The notes: a model not told the origin generated them from the sequence alone. Shown: positions 1 through 19,200, counted from the first letter of the stretch. The stretch is DNA of 64,000 bases from Dasypus novemcinctus (GCF_030445035.2 NC_080678.1:66727087-66791086); one strand, 5' to 3'. Made by a program: numbers and translations.

Positions 1-59
1 ACATATTTCTAATAAAAAAAGAAAAGGAGGAACAAATTAGTGTTTATTAAGCATCTTTT

Positions 60-250
60 ATACATGCCAGAGATTAAGCTAGGTGTTGTCATTTCATTCT
101 CAAGACAATTCTTCAAGGTATCCAGTGATATCTCCATTTTACAAATGGAGTTCTTTGAGACCCAGAGAGGTTAGATAAATTGCCCGAGATCACACAACTA
201 GCAAGGGTTAGTAGCAAGTCCAGAATTTGATCCAGGTCTGACTTTTAAAC
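60..250 (-). repeat. MIR-type SINE relict
   Basis: Plus strand reads ATTTTACAAATGGAG, GAGGTTAGATAAATTGCCC, CACACAACTAGCAAG and GATCCAGGTCTGACT, the reverse complement of the conserved MIR core and 3' part. Old and diverged. Confidence 0.7.
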
Positions 251-276
251 TTGTGTCATTGAGAAGGCCACTTTTT

Positions 277-448
277 AAATTATTTTTATTTTATTAGAGA
301 AGTTGTGAGCTTACAAAAACAATCATGTATAACATGCAGAACTTCTATACATCACCCCTTCACCAACACCTTGCATTGTTGTGGAACATTTGTTACAGAT
401 TATGAAAGAACATTATCAAAATATTACTACTAGCTATGGTCCATAGCA
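277..448 (-). mobile_element. Short 5'-truncated LINE-1 3' end with TSD
   Basis: About 170 bp of L1 3' UTR in minus orientation (on the minus strand it ends AACTTCTCTAATAAAA), flanked by AGAAGGCCACTTTT at 262-275 and 449-462. Confidence 0.65.
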
Positions 449-577
449 AGAAGGCCACTTTTAAGAAGGATGGTTAAAATTTGGGCAGGAAGAGATAGAG
501 GGAAGCTTATTTCAGGAGAAGGGGACTTAGGAAATTCAGAACTTATATCCATGTACAGGGAGCATCAAGAAGTCAGG

Positions 578-1080
578 CTAGACTAATAGTTCTCAACCTT
601 TTTCATTTCAAGATCCTTTATACTCTTAAAAATTGAAAACACCCAAAGAGCTTTTGTTTGTATGGGTTATATCTACTAATAGTTACCATATTAGAAAATA
701 GAACAGAAAATTTAAAATATTTAATACAAATTTAAAATAATAAACCCATTACATATTAACATATTTTTATGAAAAATAACTATTTTCTAAAACACACAAA
801 AAGTAGTGCACCATTGTTTTACATTTTTTCAAATGCCTTTTTTTGTGTGGTTTATAGATGACAGCTGGAGCCCCCTATGTGCTTATGCATTCAATCTGTT
901 ACAGTATCATGTGCTATTAAAGCTTCTGGAAAATACTACTGTATACTCACAAGATATGGAGAATGAAAAGGGCAAATAATATCTTAGTTTTACTATGAAA
1001 TTAATTTTGACCTCATAAACAACCTGATAGTGTTTTTAGAAAACCCAAAGAGTTCTTTGAGAATCTCTAGGCAAGTTTGT
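578..1080. mobile_element. hAT-like DNA transposon relict
   Basis: Begins TAGTTCTCAACCTTTTTCAT, like the CAGTGGTTCTCAACC end common to mammalian hAT elements, and closes with CAAAGAGTTCTTTGAGAATC, an approximately inverted end. The interior matches a widespread ancestral mammalian repeat I remember; the exact family name is uncertain. Confidence 0.55.
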
Positions 1081-1509
1081 GCAGGGGAACTCAATTGAGT
1101 GGTTAGTGTTGGGACTAGATCATGAAAAGACCTTTATTAGTTGAGTATGGCCTTTAATAAGCACTGGGGAGCCATTGAAAAATTTTAAGCAGAGGATTGA
1201 AATACAGAGCTGTGCTTTTAGAAATTATTATAGAAGTAATACATAGGGTTTAGGAAACAATTATAGTTGAACTGTAGTTGCTTGGGTTTTAGTAACTAAT
1301 AGGCAATGTAAAGGTTATTGAGGTAGAATATATTGTATGTTTGACTATATAGATGAAAGTCAAGAAGAGAGATGTCAAAACAGTCCTGAGATATTTACCC
1401 AAGTGATTGGGAGGCTAATGTTCCATTAACAAATGTGAGGAATGGAATGGAGGAAGCATGGGAAAGAAGACAGTGAATTATTTTGGAACATTGATAAAGA
1501 GTATTAAAA
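1081..1509. other. Unassigned sequence
   Basis: No gene seen. The phrase GGGGAGCCATTGAAAAATTTTAAGC resembles a segment found in old mammalian interspersed repeats, but I cannot name it. Confidence 0.4.
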
Positions 1510-2450
1510 TGTTTTATTTTGAGATAATTTTAGTCCTTTAGAAAAGTTTCAAAAATAATGAGAGTTCACATATACCCTTCACCCAGCTTCCCCTAATAAT
1601 TACAATGTACATTACCATAGCAGAGTTATTAAAAATGAGCAAAATAACATTAGGACAATGCTATTAACTGAACTACATACCTAATTCAGAGTTTACTAGA
1701 TTCCACTGATGTTCTTTTCCTCTTGCAGCATCCAGTCTAGGACCCATGTTGCATTTAGCTGTGTCACCTTAGTATCCAATCTGTGACAGTTCCTCAATCT
1801 TCCCTTGTCTTACAAATATTTTTATAAAAAAAGAAGATGCTTATATATGGAGAGGGGGAAAATGCCATTTCATCTCTTTAAAAATGTATAAGATCCTGTA
1901 TAAATATCTTTACTTTTTCTTTTAAAAAGTTACAAAAGTATTGTTAAAAGTTGAAACTATATAGAAGACACAAATAAAAGGTAATAGCACACTTCCAGAG
2001 GTAACTACTCAACAGTTTGTTGTATATTCTTTCATGATTTTTTTTCTGTGCATGTATGGTGAGTACATTTTTATATTATGGGATCATAATAATGTCTTGT
2101 TCTTCAACTTGTACTTTTCATTCAAACACCCTGTTATAGTCACTGAACATCCTGCCATGTCAGCATATACAGATCGTTCTCATTCTTTTTAATGGCTTCA
2201 CAGTATTTCATAATATGGTTATATCATTTTATGAAACCTTTTCCTTATTGATAGACATTTAGGTTATTCTCAGTCTTTCATACCTATAAAAAATGCTACA
2301 CTAAACATCTTTATATATGTATCTCTGACTATGTGGGCAATTATTTCTATAAGGTGAAAGTACCAGGTCAGATGCTATATGTGTTTTCTGCTCTTACATT
2401 TATTGCCAAATTGCCCTCCAAAAGGTCGTGCCAGCTTATACTTAATGAAT
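1510..2450 (-). mobile_element. Old LINE-1 relict(s), antisense
   Basis: Two L1-like blocks. 1510-1820 reads as an old L1 3' region (TTCACCCAGCTTCCCCTAAT, ...TGTGACAGTTCCTCAATCTT). 1930-2450 reads as the antisense ORF2/3' junction (TAATGGCTTCACAGTATTTC, TTGCCAAATTGCCCTCCAAA). Heavily decayed. Confidence 0.6.
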
Positions 2451-2690
2451 GACATGCTTACTTCCTACCAAAGCGGTAGGTGGAAGTATTCGTTCAATAG
2501 GTTAACAACGGGTTGGTCTGGGTAATGGTCTTGTAGGGGTTTGACTATACATTGCTTTCTCTCATTATGTATGTGTTATTTTCCCACAAAGCACTGATTT
2601 GCCTTGTTTCATTTTTATAACACATATACACACATACACTACTAAAATGAATGCTTTTAAATGCTCCATCTTAGAAACCTTTTATTTTTA

Positions 2691-2981
2691 TTTTTTTTTA
2701 ATTCCCTACCCCCACTTCAGATGGCTTCAGTGTCTGTCTGTACATTGTCTGCTGTCTTCTTTAGGAGGCAACAGGAATTGAACCCAAAACCTCCCATATG
2801 GGAGGTGAGTGCCCAGTTGCTTGAGCCACTTCCACTCCCTGCTGTTAGCAGTGTCTGCTTGGTGGCAGTGTCTGCTTGGTTTCAGCGTCTGCTTGTCTTC
2901 TTTAGGAGGCACTTGGAACCAAGCCCAGGACCTCCCATGTGGGAGGCAGACACCCAGTTGTTTGAGCCACATCCACTCCCC
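2691..2981 (-). mobile_element. Dimeric tRNA-derived SINE
   Basis: Two tRNA-like units in minus orientation, each showing AGGAGGCA...GAACC...CCTCCCATGTGGGAGG...GAGCCAC...CCACTCCC, joined by a GTCTGCT-rich spacer. Flanked by AACCTTTTAYTTTTA at 2676-2690 and 2982-2996 (one mismatch). Confidence 0.8.
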
Positions 2982-2996
2982 AACCTTTTACTTTTA

Positions 2997-4044
2997 ATTC
3001 AGCATGGGATAAAAACATGACCATGAAGAAGTCTAGGCAAAAGTCATGAAACAGTTATTGAGAGGTTACTTATAGGGTGCATCCTAGATTTCAGGGTAGT
3101 GGTAGAATAGGAAGAAGTGCTCAAGAAGTGGGAGTATGGGATCATTAATTAACAGTAAGCAATGTTGAGTTAAAATTTGAAGATCCTTTGGTATTGAGCA
3201 AGTTGTATAATCAGTAATCACTTATTATGGGGGAGGGAAGAGCAAGGAAGAGATTACTAATCCTAGCATATTCTTTTGAAATAATATGAGAATCACTAAA
3301 TTATTTTTTAAACCCTCTATGTGGCTATGAGGCTAAAGGTTGATAAATAAGAATGCCAGTGATAACAGAGAAAGCATAAATCAGGGGTAAATAAGCAGTT
3401 TCAGTAAAACTTGGAGTAAACAAAATCAGAGGAAGAATTTAATGAATATAAGTGATCCTTGATTTCTTGTGTCTTATCTAAAAGTACACTGGGTGCTGAC
3501 TAGACTTAAGAGCAAAAAGGGTGGGGTGTTGCTTGGTTTTAATTTTTGTTTTATATTTTCACCTCATTAGTATATCACAGAATTTTCTTAAATGTCTTAA
3601 TTTTACTTTTTCTTTTCAAATCTAACATCTGTGTTTTGAGGGTGAGGGAGGGTATATATTGTTTCTTTTGTTTTCTGATAGCCATATGTGCTGTAGCATT
3701 AGTTACATACTTCCAAGCAATGTAAATGGACCATATTTCTACACACATGATTTGATAAAGAAGTTGAACATTAGAAATCAAAGTCCTCCTAAAAATCCTA
3801 GGGCAAGTGTTCTCACCAAAGCATTACCACAGTTTTTATTAGCAAGTAATTACCAGTGTGCACATTAAGGATGTTTGATGCACTGTGAGCTGCCTCTTTT
3901 CTACAGTGGGTAAGTTTTAAGTAGACAATTTCATAAATTTGCAGTTTGGTTGTTGGATTTCATCTCTCTTACTTAACTCTGCCTTCTCCTAGTAAAGGAG
4001 ATAAAATCAGGATACACAGCAATAATAAACACAAGATAGCCTCT
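2997..4044. other. UBE2D1 intron 1, unassigned
   Basis: No gene, RNA or clear repeat recognised. Short open frames here are not protein-like. Confidence 0.5.
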
Positions 4045-4160
4045 ATTTTTATATAATATATATTTTTTAACTTTTAATTTTGAAATATTTTGGAACTTAC
4101 AGGACAGCTGCAAAAATAATATAAAACCCATATAGAGAGCTCCAACGTACACCTCACCCA
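4045..4160 (-). mobile_element. LINE-1 3' UTR fragment, antisense
   Basis: TAACTTTTAATTTTG...TTACAGGACAGCTGCAAAAA...CCCATATAGAGAGCTCCAAC, the same module seen at 23.8 kb and 54.08 kb. Confidence 0.6.
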
Positions 4161-4174
4161 TACATATATATATG

Positions 4175-4263
4175 TTTTTTTTTTTTAAAGGTACCAGGAA
4201 TTGAACCCACGGCCTCAGACATGGGAAGTAGGCATTCAACCACTTGAGCTACATCTACTCCCT
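4175..4263 (-). mobile_element. tRNA-derived SINE monomer
   Basis: Poly(T), then GGTACCAGGAATTGAACCC...ACATGGGAAG...CACTTGAGCTACATCTACTC. The antisense tRNA-like A and B boxes are recognisable. Confidence 0.75.
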
Positions 4264-4611
4264 GTATTTTTTAAGTATTTGAAGAACACCCTGGCATTTG
4301 AAATTTGTCCATGGTTCAAGGATAGTCTAAGTAAAATATGTTTTTGTTGTGATTGTTAATAAAATAATTAATTTACAAGTATTTTGATATATGTGTAATT
4401 TATTTGCAAACACATTATCTCTATGTAAAATATACACATGATAAATTTTTTACTGCAATTAGAAACTGCCATTTTCTGATTAACTAGCTTTGTGGTTAAA
4501 ATAAGGGCAGAGAAGTCCTATTTATCCTAATATTTAGAAAACGCAACATGAATATTTTCAGGCGCTATCTCATAAAAGCCTAAATTTGGCAACTATAAAA
4601 TAAGCCACAAT

Positions 4612-5020
4612 GTGGGAAACGGACTTGGCCCAGTGGTTAGGGCGTCCGTCTACCACATGGGAGGTCCGCGGTTCAAACCCCATGCCTCCTTGACCCAAGC
4701 GTGGAGCTGACCCAAGCGTGGAGCTGGCCCATGCGCAGTGCTGATGTGCGCAAGGAGTGCCCTGCCACGCAGGGGTGTACCCCGCGTACGGGAGCCCCAC
4801 GCGCAAGGAGTGCACCCCGTAAGGAGAGCCGCCCAGCGCGAAAGAAAGAAAGTGCAGCCTGCCCAGAAATGGCGCCGCCCACACTTCCCCCACACTTCCC
4901 GTGCCACTGCGGACAACAGAAGCGGACAATGAAACAAGATGTAGCAAAGAGAAACAGAGAACAGACAACGGCGGGGGGGAGGGGGGGATTAAATAAATAA
5001 ATAAATCTTTTTAAAAAATA
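4612..5020 (+). mobile_element. Long DAS-type SINE, full length with TSD
   Basis: Starts TGTGGGAAACGGACTTGGCCC, with a tRNA-like head, an internal GC-rich body (repeated CAAGGAGTGC/CACGC motifs), and a G-rich/AAATAAATAAAT tail. TSD AAAATAAGSCACAAT at 4597-4611 and 5021-5035 (one mismatch). The head contains CGTGGAGCTGACCCAAG duplicated in tandem. Overlapping open frames here are repeat artefacts. Confidence 0.9.
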
Positions 5021-5189
5021 AAAATAAGGCACAATCATTCTAAAATGGGGTGTGTTTGGTAACTGTGCCTTCCCCAATCTGTTAAACTATTTAAATAAAT
5101 GTGTTTTGCTGTTAGAGATTTGGATGGTTGTCATGAATTCTATATTATCTTAATGTATTTATTTTTATGCCTAGTTTATGCCAAAGACT

Positions 5190-5380
5190 CCTGTGCACTG
5201 TACATGTATCATTTCACTTGATTAGCATAGAAACTGTGGATGAATGTAGTAATGCCATTTTATGTTAAAATAGAGGTTTGGAGCGAGAGAGAGAAGAGAG
5301 AGAGAGAGATCATGTGGCAAGTAAGTGGTAGCACCCAGACTTAAACTTCAGAACCTTGCTTTTACCCACTATAACAAAGT
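5190..5380 (-). repeat. MIR relict with GA microsatellite
   Basis: Antisense MIR-like text (ATGCCATTTTATGTTAAAAT, GTGGCAAGTAAGTGGTAGC) interrupted by a GA-rich run at 5284-5309. Confidence 0.5.
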
Positions 5381-5539
5381 CAAAGACTAAAGTCCTCCTC
5401 TTTATCTCTTAACTATACATGAACCAAAAAAGCAGCTCACCCTGATAAGTGTTGTTAAATAGAGAAGCACAGCACCAGCTTCTAAAAACAGCAACAAAAA
5501 CAAAACTGAAAGTACCAAGGTGCACTGGAAAAGAAGTTT

Positions 5540-5760
5540 GGACTTGGAAGGAGACCCAAGTATGCACTTTGCTCAATTACTTAGCTCACATATCACTTTC
5601 TTAGGAAAGCCTTTTCCTCCCTACTGCTGCTCTGCCTTGTTTGTCTCTGTCGCTGTAGGTATCATATTACAGTGATCCTAAAGTGCACATCTTTTTACAT
5701 TCTTAACATTTCTAGACTCTGGATGCATCTTATAGTTGATGGTGTCTTAAAATTAATTGG
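5540..5760 (+). repeat. L2 3'-region relict
   Basis: AGCTCACATATCACTTTCTT, GGAAAGCCTTTTCCTCCCT and later words follow the L2 consensus 3' region. Diverged. Confidence 0.45.
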
Positions 5761-6279
5761 CAACAGTTTTCCTTAATTAGTGGTACATAAAATAACAACG
5801 TGATTTATAGGTGATGACAGCTTAGATCTGATGAAAGGCAGTATTTGTTTACATGCGTTCCCATGAAAATGTTTTAAATACCAGGTATATAGAATGGTTT
5901 TTAGATTTCTAGTCTTTTTTTAGAACTAGTTTTTTTTCTTGGTTTCGCAGGGATCCAAATTAACCTGTCTTCTAAAGTTACCATCTCCGTAAATGGCATC
6001 TATATTTGTATATTTGTTGAAGCTAAAAAGTGAGAACTTCAACTACCCAGATTTGCATCCCAGTTCCCTTTACCTACTAGCATACAAGGAAGCATTTCCT
6101 GCTAGTTACATGAGCATGCAATGAAGTGCGTTATCTTCACTCTTCATTTGTAAAATGGGGAGCGTAACCCGTACTCATGAAGATTGTTAAATTAATTAAA
6201 ACAATAAAACATGGAGTAAATCTTAGCTTTCACTAATTTTCATCATATGTATCCACAGCCTCTCTTTTTCACTCTGCAC

Positions 6280-6720
6280 ATGTAATTCTTCATCAAATCC
6301 TATGATAGGTCCTTCAAAATATCTCAGATTTATCCTCTTTTATCTCTTTGCCATTTTACCAATCCATGCCCCCATTTATTTTGCCTATAGCTTTTCGTTT
6401 TTCCCATCTCTAACCTACTCAGTACATATACCCGTTCAATACATATCTTTAAAATCAGATCATGCCATTTCTTAAAGCCCTTCCCCAACCCACTTGGTAT
6501 AAAACTTCCAAATCCATAACATGGTATATATTATCCTAAAAGCCTCACTTCTGCCTACCTTTCCAACCTCATCTTATGCTACTGTCACTCATTTCCCCAA
6601 AACTAACTCCCACTCATACTGCAGATTTCAGCTTAAATATCACTTCCTCAGAGACATTCTCTGATATTTCAGACTAAATTAGGTTTCTCAGTTATAGTTC
6701 TTTATAATGAATATGTACCT
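6280..6720 (+). repeat. L2 relict
   Basis: AGCTTAAATATCACTTCCTC, AGAGACATTCTCTGA matches the L2 segment normally read as CTCAAATGTCACCTCCTCAG/GAGGCCTTCCCTGA. Continued after the SINE at 7540-7735. Confidence 0.6.
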
Positions 6721-6724
6721 TTAA

Positions 6725-6828
6725 TATTGCCAGCTGAGATTAAGGAAGTTAAGTCATTTCCCCAAGGTTACAGAGCTAGTTATGGTAGAACTGCCATTCC
6801 AACCCAGGACTGCCCAAACTTTAAAGCT
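6725..6828 (-). repeat. MIR relict
   Basis: GGAAGTTAAGTCATTTCCCC...TACAGAGCTAGTTATGG...AACCCAGGACTGCC is the MIR core in antisense. Confidence 0.6.
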
Positions 6829-6839
6829 TTGTTCTTTTT

Positions 6840-7453
6840 CTCCCTTCCCCTCTTCCTCCCCCCGTCCCCCCTACACACTGCTGTTTTTGCTGTCTGTGAC
6901 CATTTGCTGGGTGGTCTTCTGTATCTATTTCTCTTTTTTGTCTTCTTGTCTTTCTCCACTAGGATCCACCAAGATTTGATCCTGGGGACCTCGGTTGTAG
7001 AGAGAGGTTCCATGTCAATTGCACCACCTCAGTTCCTGGTCTCAGCTGTGCTTCACCTTGACTCTCCTTTTCATCTCTCTTTTGTTGCATCATCGTTTTG
7101 CTGTGTGACTCAACTTGCGCAGGTCCTGGCTCACCGCACGGGTACTTGGCTTGCTGCGTGGGCACTTGGCTCATCACACAGGCACTCGTGTGAGCACTTG
7201 GCTCACCCGCACAGGCGCCCACACAGGCACTTGGCTCACTGCGCAGGTACCCACACGGGCACGTGGCTTGCTATGCGGGCGCTCGCCTCACCATGCAGGC
7301 ACTCAGCTCGCTGTGCAGGTACTTGGCTTGCCACACAGGCACTGGCTTGCCGCAGAGGCACGCGTTCTCTTCTTTTTCACTAGGAGGCCCCAGGAATCAA
7401 TTCCTCCCACTTGGCCAGCAGAGGCCCCATCACTTGAGCTACATCCGTTTCCC
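6840..7453 (-). mobile_element. Long SINE with internal 20-bp VNTR
   Basis: Minus-orientation SINE: pyrimidine-rich tail, CTGTTTTTGCTGTCTGTG, ATTTGATCCTGGGGACC (a first tRNA-like unit), TTGCACCACCTCAGTTCCTG, a tandem array at about 7115-7370, then the terminal tRNA-like unit TAGGAGGCCCCAGGAATC...CACTTGAGCTACATCCG. The same architecture is at 62630-63065 with a shorter array. Confidence 0.8.
7115..7370. repeat. VNTR of about 20-bp units inside SINE
   Basis: About 10-12 imperfect units of the type CTTGGCTCATCACACAGGCA, with two shortened units. The long open frames in this stretch come from the repeat. Confidence 0.8.
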
Positions 7454-7539
7454 TTTTGTCCTTTCCATGAGCCTTCCTTCATTGCCTTCAAAGCAAAAAA
7501 AAAAAAAAAAAATAGCATTTGAATCAATGTTGTAAGTTT

Positions 7540-7735
7540 CAAAACAGGATCCAACTGTTCTTTCTTTCCACTGAACCTTCAAGTTATTCCTTAAATAGCC
7601 ATCTCTCTGTGAGCCTTCTTTCTTCCTCATTAGATTGTAAACTTGTTGGAAGTAGGACCTGTGTCTTATATATTGTTTTCCTAGTACTTATATAAGTTAC
7701 TTTGCATAGAGTAGATACTCAGTAAATATTTTTGT
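7540..7735 (+). repeat. L2 3' end relict
   Basis: TTAGATTGTAAACTTGTTGG...AGTAGATACTCAGTAAATAT is the L2 3' terminus. It is probably the continuation of 6280-6720, split by later insertions. Confidence 0.65.
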
Positions 7736-7759
7736 CTAAGGGATGTTAAAAACAATATA

Positions 7760-8000
7760 GGGGAGTAGATGTGGCTCAAGCAGTTGAACCCTGGCTCCCC
7801 ACATGGGAGGTCCCCGGTTCAGTTCCCGGTGCCTCCTAAAACAATAACAACAGCAACACCAACAAATGACAACAACAGCAACAAGAAGCAAAACAAATGA
7901 AAAAACCAACTCGGGAGACAATATGGCTCAGTGGTTGAGCACCGGCTTCCCATATGAGGTCCTGGGTTCAATCCCCAGCCCCCAGTACCTCAAAAGAAAA
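7760..8000 (+). mobile_element. Dimeric tRNA-derived SINE
   Basis: Unit 1 GTAGATGTGGCTCAAGCAG...GGTTCAGTTCCCGGTGCCTCC, an A/AAC-rich linker (7838-7910), then unit 2 ATGGCTCAGTGGTTGAGCACC...GGTTCAATCCCCAG. Followed directly by a GA-rich tail. Confidence 0.85.
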
Positions 8001-8003
8001 GAA

Positions 8004-8034
<31 letters not shown>

Positions 8035-8068
8035 CAGAGAGACAGAGAGACAGAGAGAGACAGAGACA
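8001..8068. repeat. GA/GACA microsatellite
   Basis: AGAGAGAG then repeated AGACAG units, expanded from the A-rich tail of the preceding SINE. Confidence 0.85.
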
Positions 8069-8223
8069 CAATGTTTTAAACTATTTAATTTTTCCAAAGG
8101 TTGGCACTTTCTCATGAAGGAATTTAACACCTTATTTTCATATGCTTCCAGTAGTCAGTGACAGGGTAAATTTTGTGTTTTTTATATTTTGAATAGAACT
8201 GCCTAAAATGGGTTTTGAAGTGA

Positions 8224-15780
<7,557 letters not shown>

Positions 15781-16600
15781 ATTTTTAAAAAATTCATATA
15801 TACCAGAGTACTGTAAAATCTAGGGTTTTTTTTTTTTTTTGGTCAACATTAGCAGTAAATTGAGCACTGTTTACTGTTTCAGTGTACCATGAAATCCCTT
15901 GATTTTTACCCATTTTAAATGTGTTTCTAAAGCAAGACAAAACAAACTTCCAAAAATACCCTTAAGACTGTGATGAGAGCATCTATCATTTTGTATGCAT
16001 TAAGAAAGACATTTATTATGGTTTTTAAGACACTTGGACATCTGCATCTTCAGCTTACAAGATCTACAGTGCAGCTGAAAGGCAACCAAATTATTTTTTT
16101 GCTGAAACTAGGTGTTTTTACATGAGAAATCCTGTGTGTGCTGTCTTAAGATGTCAGTTTTATAAATCTGTATTGAGATTTCATTCTTTGTTAGCTCACT
16201 TTATAATTTGTATTTTTTTACTGTATAGACTAAATATATTCTATTTACCATGTACATCAATTCATTATTTTTTTCCTGTGAACAGTATTGAAAAAAACCA
16301 ACAACTGATTAAATGAATTAATTGTCTGTCTCCCTTGTCTTAGGATATTCTGTAGATAGATTGCAGATTTCTTAAACCTGAAATGATCTTTACACTGTAA
16401 TTCTCAGTATACTGATTATGGAGAAACACTTGTTTTGATTTTGTTATACTTGACTTAACTATTGCAATGTGAATTAATTGCACTGCTAAGTAGGAAGATG
16501 TGTAACTTTTATTTGTTGCTATTCACATTTGAATTTTTTTCTGTATAGGCAATATTATATTGACACCTTTTACAGATCTTACTGTAGCCTTTTCCATATA

Positions 16601-16606
16601 AATAAA
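16601..16606 (+). terminator. UBE2D1: Proximal poly(A) signal of UBE2D1
   Basis: Canonical AATAAA about 820 bp after the stop codon, followed by the U-rich stretch TGCTTTTTCT. Probably a short 3' UTR isoform. Confidence 0.5.
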
Positions 16607-17694
16607 ATGCTTTTTCTACTATTTGTCTTAATTACTTAAGATAAAAAATTTAAAAGTTATTTTATCTATAAGGATCAAAACTTGTATAAAGTTTTGCATG
16701 AAGATTAATTATGTAAATTTTTTTGTTTTAGGTTGGTATCTCTTCACTAAATTGTCAGTCTATAAGATGATATACAATGGACCCTTGTTATAGAGAAGAA
16801 TTTATTATAGGGTGAAATAAATAATCACATCTAAAATGGATTATTTATGATTACTGAAATGAGCATAAGGCAGAGTCACCCACACTGAAGAAAGTCTTTA
16901 TAAACCTAAAGAGTAGCTCAGTTAATTGATTAAAATGCCCCTCCAGATGTAACTGACATTGTATTTCTTTAACATTTTAAAATATGGAATTTCTAAAATA
17001 GAATTTTAATGTCATTGCAGCTTGAAAGACAGTGTTCATTTTTTACTGTAGAAATTACAAAGGAAATTCTAAGATGATGTATCCCTCCATTTTTATGAAT
17101 TATCAGCTAAAAATGCTTTAAATAAGCAGGTCATCATGACAGCTTTTAAAGAAAGCAAGCAAGTTCTAATAACTTGGGAAAAATTAAATGTCTTTAATCT
17201 TTAGCATGCTTATCAAACTAGAATGAATGTCATTTTAAGGATAGTTGTAGCTCTTCTAATTTTGGAATGGCTATATAAATGTACAAAATTATGGATGAGT
17301 ATAGTCATTAACATAGTATTTAAATCATGCGAGTGTTTTACCATGGTTCATTATTAAAGCACAAATAAATCTGTTGCTAGAAAATATGCCATGTGTTTTA
17401 ATAGATGAATACAAAATAAGTAATGAATAGTGAAATGGAGGTTTAAGATAATGTGGGCTTAAAAATGTAACTGTTACAAGTGATGTCTTGGAACAGCCAT
17501 ATCGTGATAAACACTACTTTTTACTAACTATATTATTATAAACTACATTTTCCCTGCATTTGAACATTCAGCATCAATAGATTTAATACTTAGTCTATTT
17601 TGATAGTAAAGGATTTTGTTCCTGGAATATCTTATACTTTAAAAAACTTTTTCATTTGTGTGACATTTATTTTTGGAAGTGTCTTTTTTCTTTT

Positions 17695-17700
17695 ATTAAA
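17695..17700 (+). terminator. UBE2D1: Distal poly(A) signal of UBE2D1
   Basis: ATTAAA variant hexamer about 1.9 kb after the stop, with a TTGTTTGCC-type U/G-rich element about 25-30 bp downstream. Likely end of the long transcript. Confidence 0.45.
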
Positions 17701-17720
17701 GTTTATGAAACTTGCTTAAC

Positions 17721-19200
17721 TATTGTTTGCCTTTCTTTATATCTGAATTAGACAACCAGTCTACTAAGGAGTGAGTACGAGTTTTCATTAAAAATATTAA
17801 GAGCTCAATGATGGCATAATAGTCAAATCAGCATTTGGGTGCATTGTTTTTGCTTAATTTTAACAAAGAGATCATCAGTTACTATTTAAAACTAAATTCA
17901 AAGACCAAGGGTCTTCCTCATAGATAAAGTATTAATTTAAGAACATTCTTGGAGTAAGGAAACTGGCTAACCTTTTGTGGTGTTAGGATCTCATCTGTTG
18001 AAATCCTGGAGTCGTGGATGCTTCAAGGCATTGTTGAAAACCATATTCAAGATGGATTCTGAATACTCATTACCACCACATATTACTGAATACAGGTTGT
18101 GAGGGCAACTTCACCCCCATACCCCACCCCTCTATACTATCTCCAAAGCATATAATTCCTGAAGATCAGACTTTACACATATACCTATGTAAACTATATA
18201 TAATAATTCGTTTTTGCTTTAAGTTATTTCTCCCCATGAACTATGGTAGTAAAAATTTAAATTTACTTTGTAAATCAACTACTTATCAATTATAAAGGAT
18301 CCAAAAGTATTAGGTAATCTGTGTGCACACAAACACAGACTTGAGGGCATCCCAAAGGAGTTTTGTTTATAATGAATGAATGATAAAAATAATATTGCAG
18401 TTATATTTCTTTTGTTTTATCACAATGATCTATTAGCTTTAATCCATGGTTCAGTCACTGATGTTTAGTGTATATTTTTAAAATAGAAAGATTGGGAAAA
18501 TTAATTTTTCTCTCAGATTAAAGGAAATTCTTGGTCATGTAGCGGTTTAGTTGTGTCTATTTTTTGGTAGTTAATCTGAACTGGACTCAAAGTCTAGTCC
18601 AACTGATTGTATTTTAAAATTTCAGCTCTGTGGTAGAATCATCAGTTCTAGTCTTCATTCTTGTTTGGACCAGCCATGGAAAATGTAGGTGATGATCAAA
18701 TAAATAGAGCTTCAGTTGTATTCAAATTGTTGGATTTGGTCTATTAAGATACAACACAGCACTATTTGTCTCTTTGTTACTAATATAATAAAATAACATC
18801 TGAATTTGTAAAAAATCTCATTTCTATCTCTCAACTGTAAACTAGGACTTTTAAAACAGGTAATCTTGAAAGCAGAGGTTTAGTCACAATTTAATAACCC
18901 TAAAGTGTAATGCAGGTTATTTGTGAAAGTTTTCCTTTTTCTTTTACTATTTTGATAGTTATATTGCAAAAATTAGGCATCAGGTTAAAGGTTAATCTAA
19001 TTTCCCTTTTAAAAGTTGCTATGTATAGATAACTGGTCATTTCTACATGTGTGTGTGTGTACTGAGTGATGTCTGCAAACTCTTCTTAGACTGATATGCT
19101 TTCACCAAGAGGTTATTCAGTAGTGGTGATAATGGAGAATTTATGTTTTGGGTTGTAGAAATAATTTGTGATGCAGTAGTGTCTTGGTGATGGTCTAATA
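17721..19200. other. Intergenic, unassigned
   Basis: AT-rich unique-looking sequence. No gene, RNA or named repeat recognised. A short GT run lies at 19050-19060. Confidence 0.5.

Larger units (their letters stand above)
15781..17720 (+). other. UBE2D1: UBE2D1 3' UTR (probable extent)
   Basis: AT-rich sequence with no coding potential and no young SINE or LINE insertion, unlike most of the window. This fits a constrained 3' UTR. There are two plausible poly(A) signals: AATAAA at 16601-16606, and ATTAAA at 17695-17700 followed by T/G-rich sequence. I place the long end near 17.7 kb from the second signal and from my recollection that the human UTR is close to 1.8-2 kb. The extent is an inference. 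Confidence 0.6.

Noticed and set aside
4570..5077. Cluster of overlapping open frames of 60-134 codons on both strands
   Set aside because: All fall in a long DAS-type SINE with a clear TSD. GC-rich repeat sequence lacks stops in several frames.
6727..7535. 218-codon and other open frames
   Set aside because: They lie in the VNTR-bearing SINE; the 20-bp repeat produces the Thr/His/Gly-rich translation.
7911..7990. tRNA-like sequences with A and B boxes (here and at about 20 other places)
   Set aside because: They are SINE heads: no intact cloverleaf, A-rich tails, and TSDs. No real tRNA gene is supported.
8001..8068. Direct short repeats that might suggest a CRISPR or satellite
   Set aside because: Simple GA/GACA microsatellite expanded from a SINE tail.
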